In this document: positions 1-7,152 of the stretch, piece after piece
Layout: the number at the start of each line of letters is the position of its first letter
How positions within the stretch are numbered: the stretch's first letter is position 1
Assembly (NCBI RefSeq): GCF_002093745.1
Contig: NZ_MTSB01000014.1
Span: 109,966 to 173,965 of the forward strand
Origin: Pseudomonas graminis
GTDB lineage: Bacteria > Pseudomonadota > Gammaproteobacteria > Pseudomonadales > Pseudomonadaceae
DNA: 64,000 nt
Direction of reading: 5' to 3'
Notes under the pieces: generated by a model
Database searches by the model: none
What the model was told of the DNA's origin: nothing
What the model saw: the letters and a program-made list of their open reading frames with translations, nothing else
Translations under genes and position numbers: made by a program

Positions 1-865
1 CCTTGGAAGAGGCGGAGGTGGCGCTGTAGAAATCGCGCCCGGCCGTGGAGTTGAAACCGTACACCGTATCGCCGGCACGGGTGCTCATGTTCGCGCCATA
101 GAGTTGCTGAACGGCAGCAATATCATCCAGCAACGGCGCCGAGGAATACGACGGAGCGCCGCCCTTGACGAAGTTCTGGTCGGTATTGGATTCACTCCAG
201 TAGCTCATGACGCTGTAACCGCGGGTGTCTTCCGCGTAGCTGGCATCCTTGTAGGACGGGTTGCCTTCGCCAGCGTTGTAATCACCGGGATGGGAAAGGC
301 CCAAGGTATGGCCAATTTCGTGGGTCAGGGTCTGACGACCGTAATTGCCATTGTCGGGTGTGGTGTTGACCTTGTAGCTGTTATCGACAAGGTACCAGGA
401 CTGGCCGTCAGTACGGCTGTTGCCGCTGGGCAGATAGGCGAAAGCCGCCCCGCCTGCGCTGCCGTTACTGTAGTTGCCGAATGTCATGTGCCCGTCGCCG
501 CCGGAGGCAGCCTGGGTAAAACTGACTTTGGCGACGTCCGCCCAGGACTGCATCGACAGCACGGCTTGAGCTTTCTGTTGCGCGTTGAACGCACTGAAAG
601 TCCCCAGAGAGTTGTCGAACCCGGAAGGTTTGGCGGTCAGGAAGGTGTAAGTGAGGTTGATGGTGCCGTTACCGTCGCGATCCACCCAGGCGGCGTCGTC
701 GCGAAGAATGTAGTCAGCGGCCTGATCAACCGAATACGAAGGCTTGCCATTGATCGTGAGGTTACCGCCACGGTCATAGGCGTGAGCAAACGTATTGATC
801 TGGTCGAAGGAGGTACTGGTAGCGGCGGAGAGTTGAATTGCAGCATTTTCTTTGACTTTCGTCAT
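1..865 (-). CDS. aprA: Serralysin-family alkaline metalloprotease, N-terminal 288 residues
   Basis: Reading leftward from ATG at 865, an open frame runs off the window edge and gives 288 residues of a protein family usually about 480 long. The zinc motif [12 protein letters not shown] lies at residues 182-193 (zinc ligands H182, H186, H192; catalytic E183), and the Met-turn SVMSYW at 218-223 with Y222. These are diagnostic of secreted serralysins such as AprA. The C-terminal calcium-binding RTX repeats and secretion signal would lie left of the window. There is no classical signal peptide, as expected for type I secretion. AAGGAAG precedes the start. The inhibitor and aprDEF exporter genes, if present, are outside the window. 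Confidence 0.95.
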   Translation of the reverse strand, partial: MTKVKENAAIQLSAATSTSFDQINTFAHAYDRGGNLTINGKPSYSVDQAADYILRDDAAWVDRDGNGTINLTYTFLTAKPSGFDNSLGTFSAFNAQQKAQAVLSMQSWADVAKVSFTQAASGGDGHMTFGNYSNGSAGGAAFAYLPSGNSRTDGQSWYLVDNSYKVNTTPDNGNYGRQTLTHEIGHTLGLSHPGDYNAGEGNPSYKDASYAEDTRGYSVMSYWSESNTDQNFVKGGAPSYSSAPLLDDIAAVQQLYGANMSTRAGDTVYGFNSTAGRDFYSATSASSK

Positions 866-1187
866 GACACTTCCTTGTTTGCTGGTAGACAGATTGGTAC
901 GACAGGACTCCATCTGTAGCGAGGAAATCCTGTCACTCGCCTTGTGGTGCGTAACAAAGCTGACACATTTTGAAATCTAGTGTCCAGCCCTCTCCGGCGA
1001 TGTCAATTTGCCTTAATCGGGGAAGTGCCTACAGACGCTAAGGAATCGCCCGATATTTTTTTTCGTGATGGTCAAAGGTCGATAAGCGCCTGAACAGACT
1101 GTAACAATCTTGATAAAAATGACTGATCGGTCAATTTTTTTGACTGGCTTTGCGACAGGTCTTCGGGGTCGTAAAACGCAAAAATAC
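866..1187. other. Intergenic region upstream of aprA
   Basis: About 320 bases between the aprA start and the yccA terminator. It must hold the aprA promoter, read leftward, but I see no convincing -35/-10 pair. It is AT-rich with a run of eight T near 1057. The short open frames here lack ribosome sites and family features, and I do not call a gene. Confidence 0.5.
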
Positions 1188-1212
1188 AAAAGCCCCGACA
1201 AGTCGGGGCTTC
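1188..1212 (-). terminator. Rho-independent terminator of yccA
   Basis: The arms AGCCCCGA and TCGGGGCT form a GC-rich hairpin just beyond the yccA stop. On the minus strand the stem is followed by a TTTT tract. Confidence 0.85.
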
Positions 1213-1252
1213 TGGTTTGCGCAGCGAGGCCTGAATGTTCAGGCCGTGTTGA

Positions 1253-1924
1253 TCAGTCGTCGCGGCTCATGATGCCGAAGATCTGCAGCAAGCTGATGAA
1301 CAGGTTGTAGATCGACACATACAGGCTGACGGTCGCCATGATGTAGTTACGCTCGCCACCCTGGATGATCGCGCTGGTCTGGAACAGAATGCAGACCGAC
1401 GAGAACAGGACGAAGCCTGCGCTGATCGCCAGTTGCAGACCGCTGATCTGGAAAAACATGCTGGCCAGCACTGCACCCAGCAGAACGAAGAAGCCTGCGG
1501 TGATAAAGCCACCCAGGAAGCTCATGTCCTTGCGGGTGATCAGTACGTACGCCGACAGACCACCGAATACCAGAGCAGTCATCGCGAAAGCGGAACTGAC
1601 GACCTCGGCACCGCCAGCCATGCCCAGATAACGGTTGAGGATCGGGCCAAGCAGGAAACCCATGAAACCTGTCAAGGCGAAGGTCGACACCAGGCCCCAT
1701 GCCGAGTCACGCAGCTTGTTGGTCAGGAAGAACAGACCATAGAAACCGATCAGTACCACGAAAATATTCGGGTAGCCGACGTGCATCTGCTGTGCGACAA
1801 ATGCCATGACACCGCTGAACGCCAGGGTCAGGGCAAGAAGACCATAAGTGTTGCGCAGGACACGACTAACCTCGAGCTGGTCGGCCTGCATGCCGGTTTT
1901 AAGGCTGTAATCCTGTTCGCGCAT
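1253..1924 (-). CDS. yccA: Bax inhibitor-1/YccA family inner-membrane protein
   Basis: A 223-residue, very hydrophobic protein with seven predicted membrane segments, typical of the BI-1/YccA (TMBIM) family. E. coli YccA interacts with the FtsH protease and modulates degradation of membrane proteins. The start MREQDYSL at 1924 is chosen over an in-frame upstream one because AGGAAGGAG lies eight bases before it. The gene ends in its own terminator and sits next to tRNA-Ser, as I recall for PAO1 (PA2604). It appears monocistronic. Confidence 0.9.
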   Translation of the reverse strand: MREQDYSLKTGMQADQLEVSRVLRNTYGLLALTLAFSGVMAFVAQQMHVGYPNIFVVLIGFYGLFFLTNKLRDSAWGLVSTFALTGFMGFLLGPILNRYLGMAGGAEVVSSAFAMTALVFGGLSAYVLITRKDMSFLGGFITAGFFVLLGAVLASMFFQISGLQLAISAGFVLFSSVCILFQTSAIIQGGERNYIMATVSLYVSIYNLFISLLQIFGIMSRDD

Positions 1925-2000
1925 GGCGAAACTCCTTCCTGTTGAAATGTTGAGTTGCAAAGATCATAACAGAGGCGCTGCAACTGGCTAGTCACAGAGT

Positions 2001-2028
2001 TTGACAGCTTGTTTCATTCCGGTATTAT
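2001..2028 (+). promoter_or_regulatory. Sigma-70 promoter of tRNA-Ser
   Basis: A perfect -35 TTGACA (2001-2006) and a -10 TATTAT (2023-2028) are separated by 16 bases. A GC-rich discriminator, GGCGCCCGC, follows, as is usual for stable-RNA promoters. The tRNA begins 17 bases after the -10. Confidence 0.85.
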
Positions 2029-2045
2029 GGCGCCCGCAACGAAGT

Positions 2046-2133
2046 GGAGGTATGGCCGAGTGGTTTAAGGCAGCAGTCTTGAAAACTGCCGACTGTAACA
2101 GGTCCTAGAGTTCGAATCTCTATGCCTCCGCCA
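2046..2133 (+). tRNA. tRNA-Ser (anticodon UGA)
   Basis: The cloverleaf closes with acceptor arm GGAGGTA/TGCCTCC, anticodon loop CTTGAAA (anticodon TGA), a long class II variable arm, T-loop GTTCGAATC and an encoded CCA end. Length is 88 bases. It sits between yccA and an accessory block, and tRNA genes are frequent insertion points, although no integrase or repeated tRNA end was found. Confidence 0.97.
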
Positions 2134-2144
2134 TATTTGATAGC

Positions 2145-2178
2145 ACAAAGCCCTGATTTCTCAGGGCTTTGTCGTTTT
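2145..2178 (+). terminator. Terminator of tRNA-Ser
   Basis: The 12-bp arms ACAAAGCCCTGA (2145-2156) and TCAGGGCTTTGT (2161-2172) enclose a four-base loop. A T-rich tail follows. Confidence 0.9.
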
Positions 2179-2248
2179 CGGGGTTTGGCGGGCGCCCCAG
2201 TCGATTCACCGGCAAGACAGGGCACACACCCTGCCGGTTTGAAGCGAC

Positions 2249-3202
2249 CTACATATCAAGCACCAGACGGTCCGACGTACATCTCGACACGCAGATCATC
2301 ATCGTCTTCCCGGAAGCGCGTTCCGAAGCACTGAGAACCGCGTCGCGATGCTCCAGCGCCCCTTCCAGCACACTGACTTCACACGCCCCGCACACCCCTT
2401 CCCTGCAGCTATAAGACACGTTGTGCCCTGTGGCGATCAACGTATCAAGCAAGCTGCCCTGGCCATCGTGATGAAGCTGCTTTCCCGAGCGAGAGAGAAT
2501 CACCTGATGCCCTTTGCCGATCCCTTCCGGGATAGGCGTCACGACGCCAGAAAATCGCTCGGTGTGACTGTGCCTGATCCTAAGCGAAGAACAGGCCTGA
2601 TCAAACGCAGTCAACATGGGGGCCGGGCCGCAGCAGTAAAAATGCGTGTCGGCTGGAAAACCCTGCATGAACGACTGCAGATCGGGCGGACGCCCCTGCT
2701 GATCATCGAAGTGGTAACTCACTCTGCCTGAAAGCCCCTCCAGTTCGTCGCGAAAGGCCATCTCGCCCTCCGAGCGCGCGCAATAGAGCAGCTCGACCGC
2801 CGCGCCTCGCTCCTTGAGCTGCCTGGCCATGCCGATAAGCGGTGTGATGCCAATGCCTCCGGCGATGAACACAGCGTGTTTCGCACTGGCCACCGGAAAA
2901 TTATTGCGAGGCGGCGACACCTTGAGCAGGACGCCTGCACGGAGGTACTGATGGATGAATGCAGACCCGCCACGACTTTGCCGATCATGCAGCACGCCAA
3001 GACGGTAGTGGCCTGAATACGCCGAAGTGCCCATCAATGAGTAGCTGCGCACCAACCCGTTGGGCAAATGGACGTCTATGTGTGCGCCCGGATCGAAAGC
3101 CTGCAGGCTATCGGAACCGACGGGCGCGAGGTCGATGGAAACAATGCTCGGTGTGTGCCGGGTGATATTCGTCACGCGGACGGTCTGCAGGCCAATGCCC
3201 AT
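2249..3202 (-). CDS. VanB/phthalate-dioxygenase-reductase family oxidoreductase
   Basis: A 317-residue flavin/iron-sulfur reductase. An FMN/FAD domain with RSYSLMG is followed by an NAD(P)H domain with GGIGITPL, then a C-terminal plant-type [2Fe-2S] domain with ligands C266, C271, C274 and C304 (C-x4-C-x2-C-x29-C). Such proteins pass electrons from NAD(P)H to an oxygenase partner, for example VanA in vanillate demethylation. No Rieske oxygenase is encoded nearby, so its partner is unknown. The start at 3202 has AAGGAAAG in front; an upstream extension lacks support. It is transcribed divergently from the luxR-type gene. Confidence 0.85.
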   Translation of the reverse strand: MGIGLQTVRVTNITRHTPSIVSIDLAPVGSDSLQAFDPGAHIDVHLPNGLVRSYSLMGTSAYSGHYRLGVLHDRQSRGGSAFIHQYLRAGVLLKVSPPRNNFPVASAKHAVFIAGGIGITPLIGMARQLKERGAAVELLYCARSEGEMAFRDELEGLSGRVSYHFDDQQGRPPDLQSFMQGFPADTHFYCCGPAPMLTAFDQACSSLRIRHSHTERFSGVVTPIPEGIGKGHQVILSRSGKQLHHDGQGSLLDTLIATGHNVSYSCREGVCGACEVSVLEGALEHRDAVLSASERASGKTMMICVSRCTSDRLVLDM

Positions 3203-3342
3203 AGTTACTTTCCTTGTACAGATCAACAGCCGGGCGATGCCCTGCGCACCGCCCACGCAAGAGCCGTCAGGCATCTTGACGCTGACCGACCGGCTCCTTT
3301 ATTTTGAGTGAATAACACGTACAACCTCACTCTGGATTTTCT

Positions 3343-4062
3343 ATGCCGCTCATGGATGAATGTATAGGGCTGTTGAACGCAGCCAACTCACAGGACTGGT
3401 TCAACTGCCTCCTTGTGGCGGCACGCAAACTGGGGTACGGCGAAGTCCTGTATGCGCTGAAACCGACCAAAGAGTCATCCAATGCTGAGGCCGATATTGT
3501 CAGCAACTTCCCGTCCGAGTGGCGTCGCCGCTATGACAAAGAGAACTTCGCTTCCATAGACCCTACGGTCTCTCACAGCTTCTCGTCCTCTTTGCCTGTC
3601 CACTGGCACGACACGCTTTACAGAACCCGATCAGAAAGCGAGTTCGCTGAAGAAGCCAGAGGCGCAGGCCTCAGCCACGGTATAACCTTGCCCATACACG
3701 GCCCACAGGGTCAGGTCGGAATGCTCAGCCTGAGCTGCGACTCAATGCCGGAAACCGAATATTGCAAGATGCTGCGTCACAGTTCCGGGGCGGCAGCGAT
3801 ACTTCGCGACTACACGGTGACCAGTGGCAGTCAGTACCTGATGCAACACTCCAGCTCGAGAACCCCCCACCTCACGTCGCGAGAGCTGGAAGCCCTTCGT
3901 TGGGCCTGTGCTGAAAAAACCACATGGGAAATCGGAAAGATCCTGGCTATTTCCGAACCCACGGTGGAGTTTCATTTCAAAAATATCCGGCGAAAACTAA
4001 ATGTCACGTCGCGAAGACTGGCCGTGGCCAGAGCCATACAACTGGACCTTATCGCACCGTAA
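3343..4062 (+). CDS. luxR: LasR-type LuxR-family quorum-sensing regulator
   Basis: 239 residues, the same length as LasR. The autoinducer-binding domain keeps the family's key residues W60, Y64, D73, P74, W88 and G113. The C-terminal LuxR helix-turn-helix spans roughly 176-236 (HLTSRELEALRW and NIRRKLNVTSRR), very close to LasR. E181 and L185 are present, but the usually invariant glycine of the first recognition segment is Glu191. Expected role: bind an acyl-homoserine lactone and activate lux-box promoters. The gene order luxR, rsaL (opposite strand), luxI copies lasR-rsaL-lasI. The ribosome site is weak, so a start at Met4 is possible. Confidence 0.93.
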   Translation: MPLMDECIGLLNAANSQDWFNCLLVAARKLGYGEVLYALKPTKESSNAEADIVSNFPSEWRRRYDKENFASIDPTVSHSFSSSLPVHWHDTLYRTRSESEFAEEARGAGLSHGITLPIHGPQGQVGMLSLSCDSMPETEYCKMLRHSSGAAAILRDYTVTSGSQYLMQHSSSRTPHLTSRELEALRWACAEKTTWEIGKILAISEPTVEFHFKNIRRKLNVTSRRLAVARAIQLDLIAP

Positions 4063-4290
4063 TAACGGGTTCGTGTTCGCTCGCGCCCCCAGCAGATCGT
4101 TATCGTTTATCCGCCCTGCGAAATAAAGACGAAGCAACACGATCAGGCTGGGCGACCCTTTGCCTCCGCACTCCAGCCGGCTCGCCGCCGGCTGACTCAA
4201 TCCAAACATCCGCCAGAAAACACCCTGGCTCTTGCCCAGCGCCAGCCGCATGGCAACGGCCTGCTGAATTAAGGGTTGCTCAGTCTCCAT
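3997..4290 (-). CDS. rsaL: RsaL-family repressor of the acyl-homoserine-lactone synthase gene
   Basis: 97 residues encoded between, and opposite to, the luxR- and luxI-type genes. The sequence (LGKSQGVFWRMFGLSQ, PAASRLECG, then LLRLYFAGRINDNDL) matches my memory of the RsaL helix-turn-helix core. RsaL represses lasI in P. aeruginosa and ppuI in P. putida, giving homeostasis of signal production. Start ATG 4290 is chosen because GAAGG lies just upstream; a GTG at 4317 is in frame. The last 22 codons overlap the 3' end of luxR on the other strand by 66 bp, giving a tail longer than in the 80-residue P. aeruginosa protein. Confidence 0.85.
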   Translation of the reverse strand: METEQPLIQQAVAMRLALGKSQGVFWRMFGLSQPAASRLECGGKGSPSLIVLLRLYFAGRINDNDLLGARANTNPLLRCDKVQLYGSGHGQSSRRDI

Positions 4291-4343
4291 GTCCACACCT
4301 TCGCTCGATACCAGCACCCTAATCGACCGCCGCAGCAGCGCCT

Positions 4344-4362
4344 ACCTATCAGATTGATAGGC
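4344..4362. promoter_or_regulatory. Lux box upstream of the luxI-type gene
   Basis: CCTATCA-GAT-TGATAGG (4345-4361) is a perfect 7-bp inverted repeat with the CT...AG pattern of lux/las boxes. Its centre lies about 30 bases before TATATA (4383-4388), a plausible -10, placing the box near -42 of the luxI promoter. It lies between the divergent rsaL and luxI starts, as in the las system, so it may serve both. Confidence 0.8.
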
Positions 4363-4415
4363 TGCCGGTTATCCACATCGGATATATAAAAGTCCCTCTT
4401 TCCGAGGTGACGTTC

Positions 4416-5015
4416 ATGACCATAGCCATTGATGCAAGAAGCAACTTCGACAGTGTTCGTCTGCAAAAAATGCATGCGCTGCGGGCGAGAGTCTTTCGCG
4501 ATAAAAAAGCCTGGGAGGTCAGCGTTATCTGCGGGATGGAAATCGACGGCTACGATGCCTTGAACCCTTATTACATGATTCTTCAGGACGCCGACCGGGA
4601 AGAAAGTGTCTCGGGGTGCTGGCGGCTACTGCCCACCACGGGGCCAAACATGCTCGCCGATACCTTTCCGGAACTCCTGGCCGGCTCTCCTGCGCCGTGC
4701 GCTGAAGATACCTGGGAACTGAGCCGGTTCGCGATCTGCCAGCAAAGCGGACGCCCGTACGCGTTTTCTGACCAATCCCTCATCGCCATCAGAGCCGTTG
4801 TGTATTTCGGTGTAGAGCGAGGCTTGAAGCAGTTCGTGACGGTCACCACCGTGGGTGTCGAGAAACTGCTGATCCGGCTGGGCCTGGATATTCAGCGGCT
4901 CGGCCCCGCTCAAAGGGTCGGAGTAGAGCGCGCTGTTGCACTCTCCATTGCGCTCAACCGCAAAACACTGGACGCACTAGCCGAGCAAGGGGGGCAATCC
5001 AACCTGTCAAACTGA
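4416..5015 (+). CDS. luxI: LasI-type acyl-homoserine-lactone synthase
   Basis: 199 residues, very similar in layout to LasI. The conserved synthase residues R23, F27, W33, D44, D47, R70, E101 and R104 are present, with MEIDGYDALNPYYM (41-54), WELSRFAI (100-107) and VTVTTVGVEK (141-150). It makes an acyl-homoserine lactone from SAM and acyl-ACP. Threonine in the TVTTVG segment is associated with 3-oxo-acyl preference, so a 3-oxo long-chain signal is likely but not proven. ATG 4416 is preferred over GTG 4407 because GAGGTGA sits just before it. The stop codon lies inside the second lux box. Confidence 0.95.
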   Translation: MTIAIDARSNFDSVRLQKMHALRARVFRDKKAWEVSVICGMEIDGYDALNPYYMILQDADREESVSGCWRLLPTTGPNMLADTFPELLAGSPAPCAEDTWELSRFAICQQSGRPYAFSDQSLIAIRAVVYFGVERGLKQFVTVTTVGVEKLLIRLGLDIQRLGPAQRVGVERAVALSIALNRKTLDALAEQGGQSNLSN

Positions 5016-5020
5016 TAGGT
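5002..5020. promoter_or_regulatory. Second lux box, upstream of the isomerase-azlCD-aminotransferase operon
   Basis: ACCTGTCAAACTGATAGGT is an inverted repeat with one mismatch and shares most positions with the box at 4344-4362. It overlaps the luxI-type stop codon (5013-5015). A weak -10-like TAGAT near 5040 would place the box centre (5011) close to -42. It implies that the downstream operon has its own LuxR-dependent promoter. Confidence 0.75.
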
Positions 5021-5141
5021 TCTCCCAAACGCAGATTGGTAGATGATCTGTACATCGCCTGGCGCCTGTCCCTTCATGCAGACCGGCGATAAGGCTTTAC
5101 CTCATTTCATAATAACTACAATTGGACTGTGGAGAAGACAC

Positions 5142-6023
5142 ATGGAAACCGTGATTGATTCGCCCAAACGTGATGCCGTCGAATTCTCAGGCCCGGAGAC
5201 CTGGCCGGGGTTCATGACCGCTACTGCACTCCAGGACTACCTCAGTGCAGAAGCCGGGTTACAGACCGCACTTGAACAAGGTTATAGCCACTGGTACATC
5301 GACGGTAGCCTGGAAGGCGAGCGTCCGGCCGACTTCACCGCGGCGCGCATTGCTGCGCTGAACGAGATGATCGACGCCACCGGGTTGAAACCGATCTTTC
5401 ATGGCAACTTCAAAGCCCCGCTGGGCAGCGACGTCGATGCGCTCGCTGCAGCGGCGCTGGCTTACGTCAAGCAAGAAGTCGATATATGCGCAGCACTCGG
5501 CGGCGCGCCTCTTATCGTTCACGGCGGCGGCGTTGTGGAGCCGCGTCTGGTCAAGGAAGCCCGCGAGAAAGGCCTGGAGCGCCTCATTGCAAACCTTCAG
5601 GAACTGGTCGCCTACGGCAAAGAGCGCGGTGTGGAGATATGGCTGGAGAACCTGTGTAACTACACCCGTTTTCATCCGTTCTATTACATTTGCACCACGG
5701 AAGACGAAGTTGAGCGTGTGCTCAATTCGGTGCCCGGTCTGCACATGTTCCTGGACGTATCACACGCTTACGTGAACGAAGGTGATCCCCTCTCCTTCTT
5801 CTGGAAGTTCACCCCTCGGGTGGTCGGCATGTCGTTCAGTGACAACAACGGCGACCGGGATTCACATTTCCCGCTGGGCCGTGGCAACCTTAACTTCACA
5901 GGCTTGGTGGATGCCATCCAGTACACCGGCTGGAAGGGCATGGTGGGCTTTGAAACGCGCGGCGGCACCCTGCGCGGCAGCGTCGACTTTCTCAACCAAC
6001 TCGTAGCGTCCTCCGCTCGATAA
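5142..6023 (+). CDS. Xylose-isomerase-like TIM-barrel sugar phosphate isomerase/epimerase
   Basis: 293 residues with the layout of the AP-endonuclease-2/xylose-isomerase-like TIM barrel. Likely metal and catalytic residues are E169 (WLEN), D205 and H208 (DVSH), H242 (HFPLGRG) and E271 (GFETRGG), in the usual order. Family members isomerise or epimerise sugars, inositols or related polyhydroxy or keto acids; the substrate here is unknown. ATG 5142 has GGAG seven bases before it. It is the first gene of the operon behind the second lux box, followed by an amino-acid exporter and an aminotransferase, which suggests a step in making a small amino-acid-like product. Confidence 0.82.
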   Translation: METVIDSPKRDAVEFSGPETWPGFMTATALQDYLSAEAGLQTALEQGYSHWYIDGSLEGERPADFTAARIAALNEMIDATGLKPIFHGNFKAPLGSDVDALAAAALAYVKQEVDICAALGGAPLIVHGGGVVEPRLVKEAREKGLERLIANLQELVAYGKERGVEIWLENLCNYTRFHPFYYICTTEDEVERVLNSVPGLHMFLDVSHAYVNEGDPLSFFWKFTPRVVGMSFSDNNGDRDSHFPLGRGNLNFTGLVDAIQYTGWKGMVGFETRGGTLRGSVDFLNQLVASSAR

Positions 6024-6030
6024 TATGAAG

Positions 6031-6072
6031 TGCTGACGACGGGTAACACCGTCGTCGGCGTTGAGGTTTTTT
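6031..6072 (+). terminator. Intra-operon hairpin with T tract, possible attenuator
   Basis: The arms GACGACGG (6035-6042) and CCGTCGTC (6049-6056) form a perfect stem that extends outward with C-G and G-C pairs. A six-base T run (6067-6072) ends right at the azlC start. GAGG, the azlC ribosome site, lies between stem and T run. It could reduce read-through into azlC or stabilise the upstream mRNA. Confidence 0.45.
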
Positions 6073-6807
6073 ATGGGCAATCCATTATCGTCCACACCGT
6101 CATCCGGCAGCCGGCGTCTAAGCCCCCGTAGCTCCTTCGCTGAAGGCTGTGTGGACTCACTCCCCGTGTGCCTGACCTTCATGTTCCTGTTTTTCTCCAT
6201 TGGTGCAGCCTGTCGGGACGCCGGGTTCAACGGGCTTCAGGCTTTGACCATGACCTTTACGGTGCATGCCGCGCCGCTGCAGGTGTTCATTGCCCAGCAT
6301 GGCGAAAACCTCACGATCATGTCGATCCTGTTCACCACCCTGGTGGTCAACTTCCGGTTTCTGATCATGTCGTCCGTACTGACAGAGCATTTCAAGGGCG
6401 TGCCGCTGTGGAAAGCGTTGCTCTCGGCGCAATTGCTCTCGATTTCAACGTTTACCCTGTCCAATGCCAGAAAAGACAAGATCGCCGACATCTACGACTA
6501 CTACCTCGGCTGCGGCATCAGCACCCTGACAATCGCAATTATCGCAACCGGTCTCGGGTTCTGGATCAGCGGAGAGCAAAACCCCTTCATGCAGTCGGTC
6601 ATCAGCGTGATTCTGCCCATCCACTTCACCGTACTTGCTTCACTGGCATGGCCGAAGCTCAAACCGCTGATTGCAACGATTGCTGGCTTCATATTGACCC
6701 CTATCGTTGGCAGCTACCTTCACGAATACCAGATCTTCGTGGTCCCTTTTGTGTTGGGTGGCGCGCTGCTGCTCTGGGACGAACTGTTTGAACGGAACGC
6801 AAAATGA
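6073..6807 (+). CDS. azlC: AzlC-family amino-acid exporter, large subunit
   Basis: 244 residues, strongly hydrophobic, with the conserved AzlC layout: an N-terminal stretch ending FAEGCVDSLPV, then several membrane helices. AzlC with AzlD (BrnF/BrnE in Corynebacterium) exports branched-chain amino acids and analogues such as azaleucine across the inner membrane. ATG 6073 follows GAGG. It overlaps azlD by four bases (ATGA), as usual for this pair. Its place in a quorum-linked operon suggests export of the operon's product rather than general amino-acid balance; that is inference. Confidence 0.88.
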   Translation: MGNPLSSTPSSGSRRLSPRSSFAEGCVDSLPVCLTFMFLFFSIGAACRDAGFNGLQALTMTFTVHAAPLQVFIAQHGENLTIMSILFTTLVVNFRFLIMSSVLTEHFKGVPLWKALLSAQLLSISTFTLSNARKDKIADIYDYYLGCGISTLTIAIIATGLGFWISGEQNPFMQSVISVILPIHFTVLASLAWPKLKPLIATIAGFILTPIVGSYLHEYQIFVVPFVLGGALLLWDELFERNAK

Positions 6808-7148
6808 ATAACTGGACGATTATCCTCATCGCGTCGGTCGGGTCCTACGCACTGCGTGCCCTTCCCATCCTGGTCTTTCACAAACTCCAGATAGCGTCCG
6901 ACGGGCTCATCTACCGCTTTTTGAACTACGCGGCGTTTGGCGTCATGGGCGGCATCATTTACTCCGCGTTGCTGGGCGAAACGTATTACAGCAACTTGAT
7001 GGGCCATTTCAGCAATCACACGGTGCTGCTCAAGCTGGCAACTCTTTGCCTCGCGGTGTTCATCGCTGCACGGTTCAGAGGCGTATTCAAAACCCTCTTT
7101 ATCTGCCTTGGCTTTTTCATCGCCATGACCTTTCTTACAGGAGTTTGA
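6804..7148 (+). CDS. azlD: AzlD-family amino-acid exporter, small subunit
   Basis: 114 residues with about four membrane helices and the AzlD opening (NNWTIILIASVGSYALRALP). It forms the two-component branched-chain amino-acid exporter with AzlC. Translation is probably coupled, since its ATG overlaps the azlC stop. The aminotransferase gene starts five bases after its stop. Confidence 0.88.
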   Translation: MNNWTIILIASVGSYALRALPILVFHKLQIASDGLIYRFLNYAAFGVMGGIIYSALLGETYYSNLMGHFSNHTVLLKLATLCLAVFIAARFRGVFKTLFICLGFFIAMTFLTGV

Positions 7149-7152
7149 TACG

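Noticed and set aside
5043..5141. Upstream extension of the isomerase gene to 5043
   Set aside because: The ATG at 5142 has a good GGAG site and the family begins after it; the extension would cover the promoter predicted from the second lux box.
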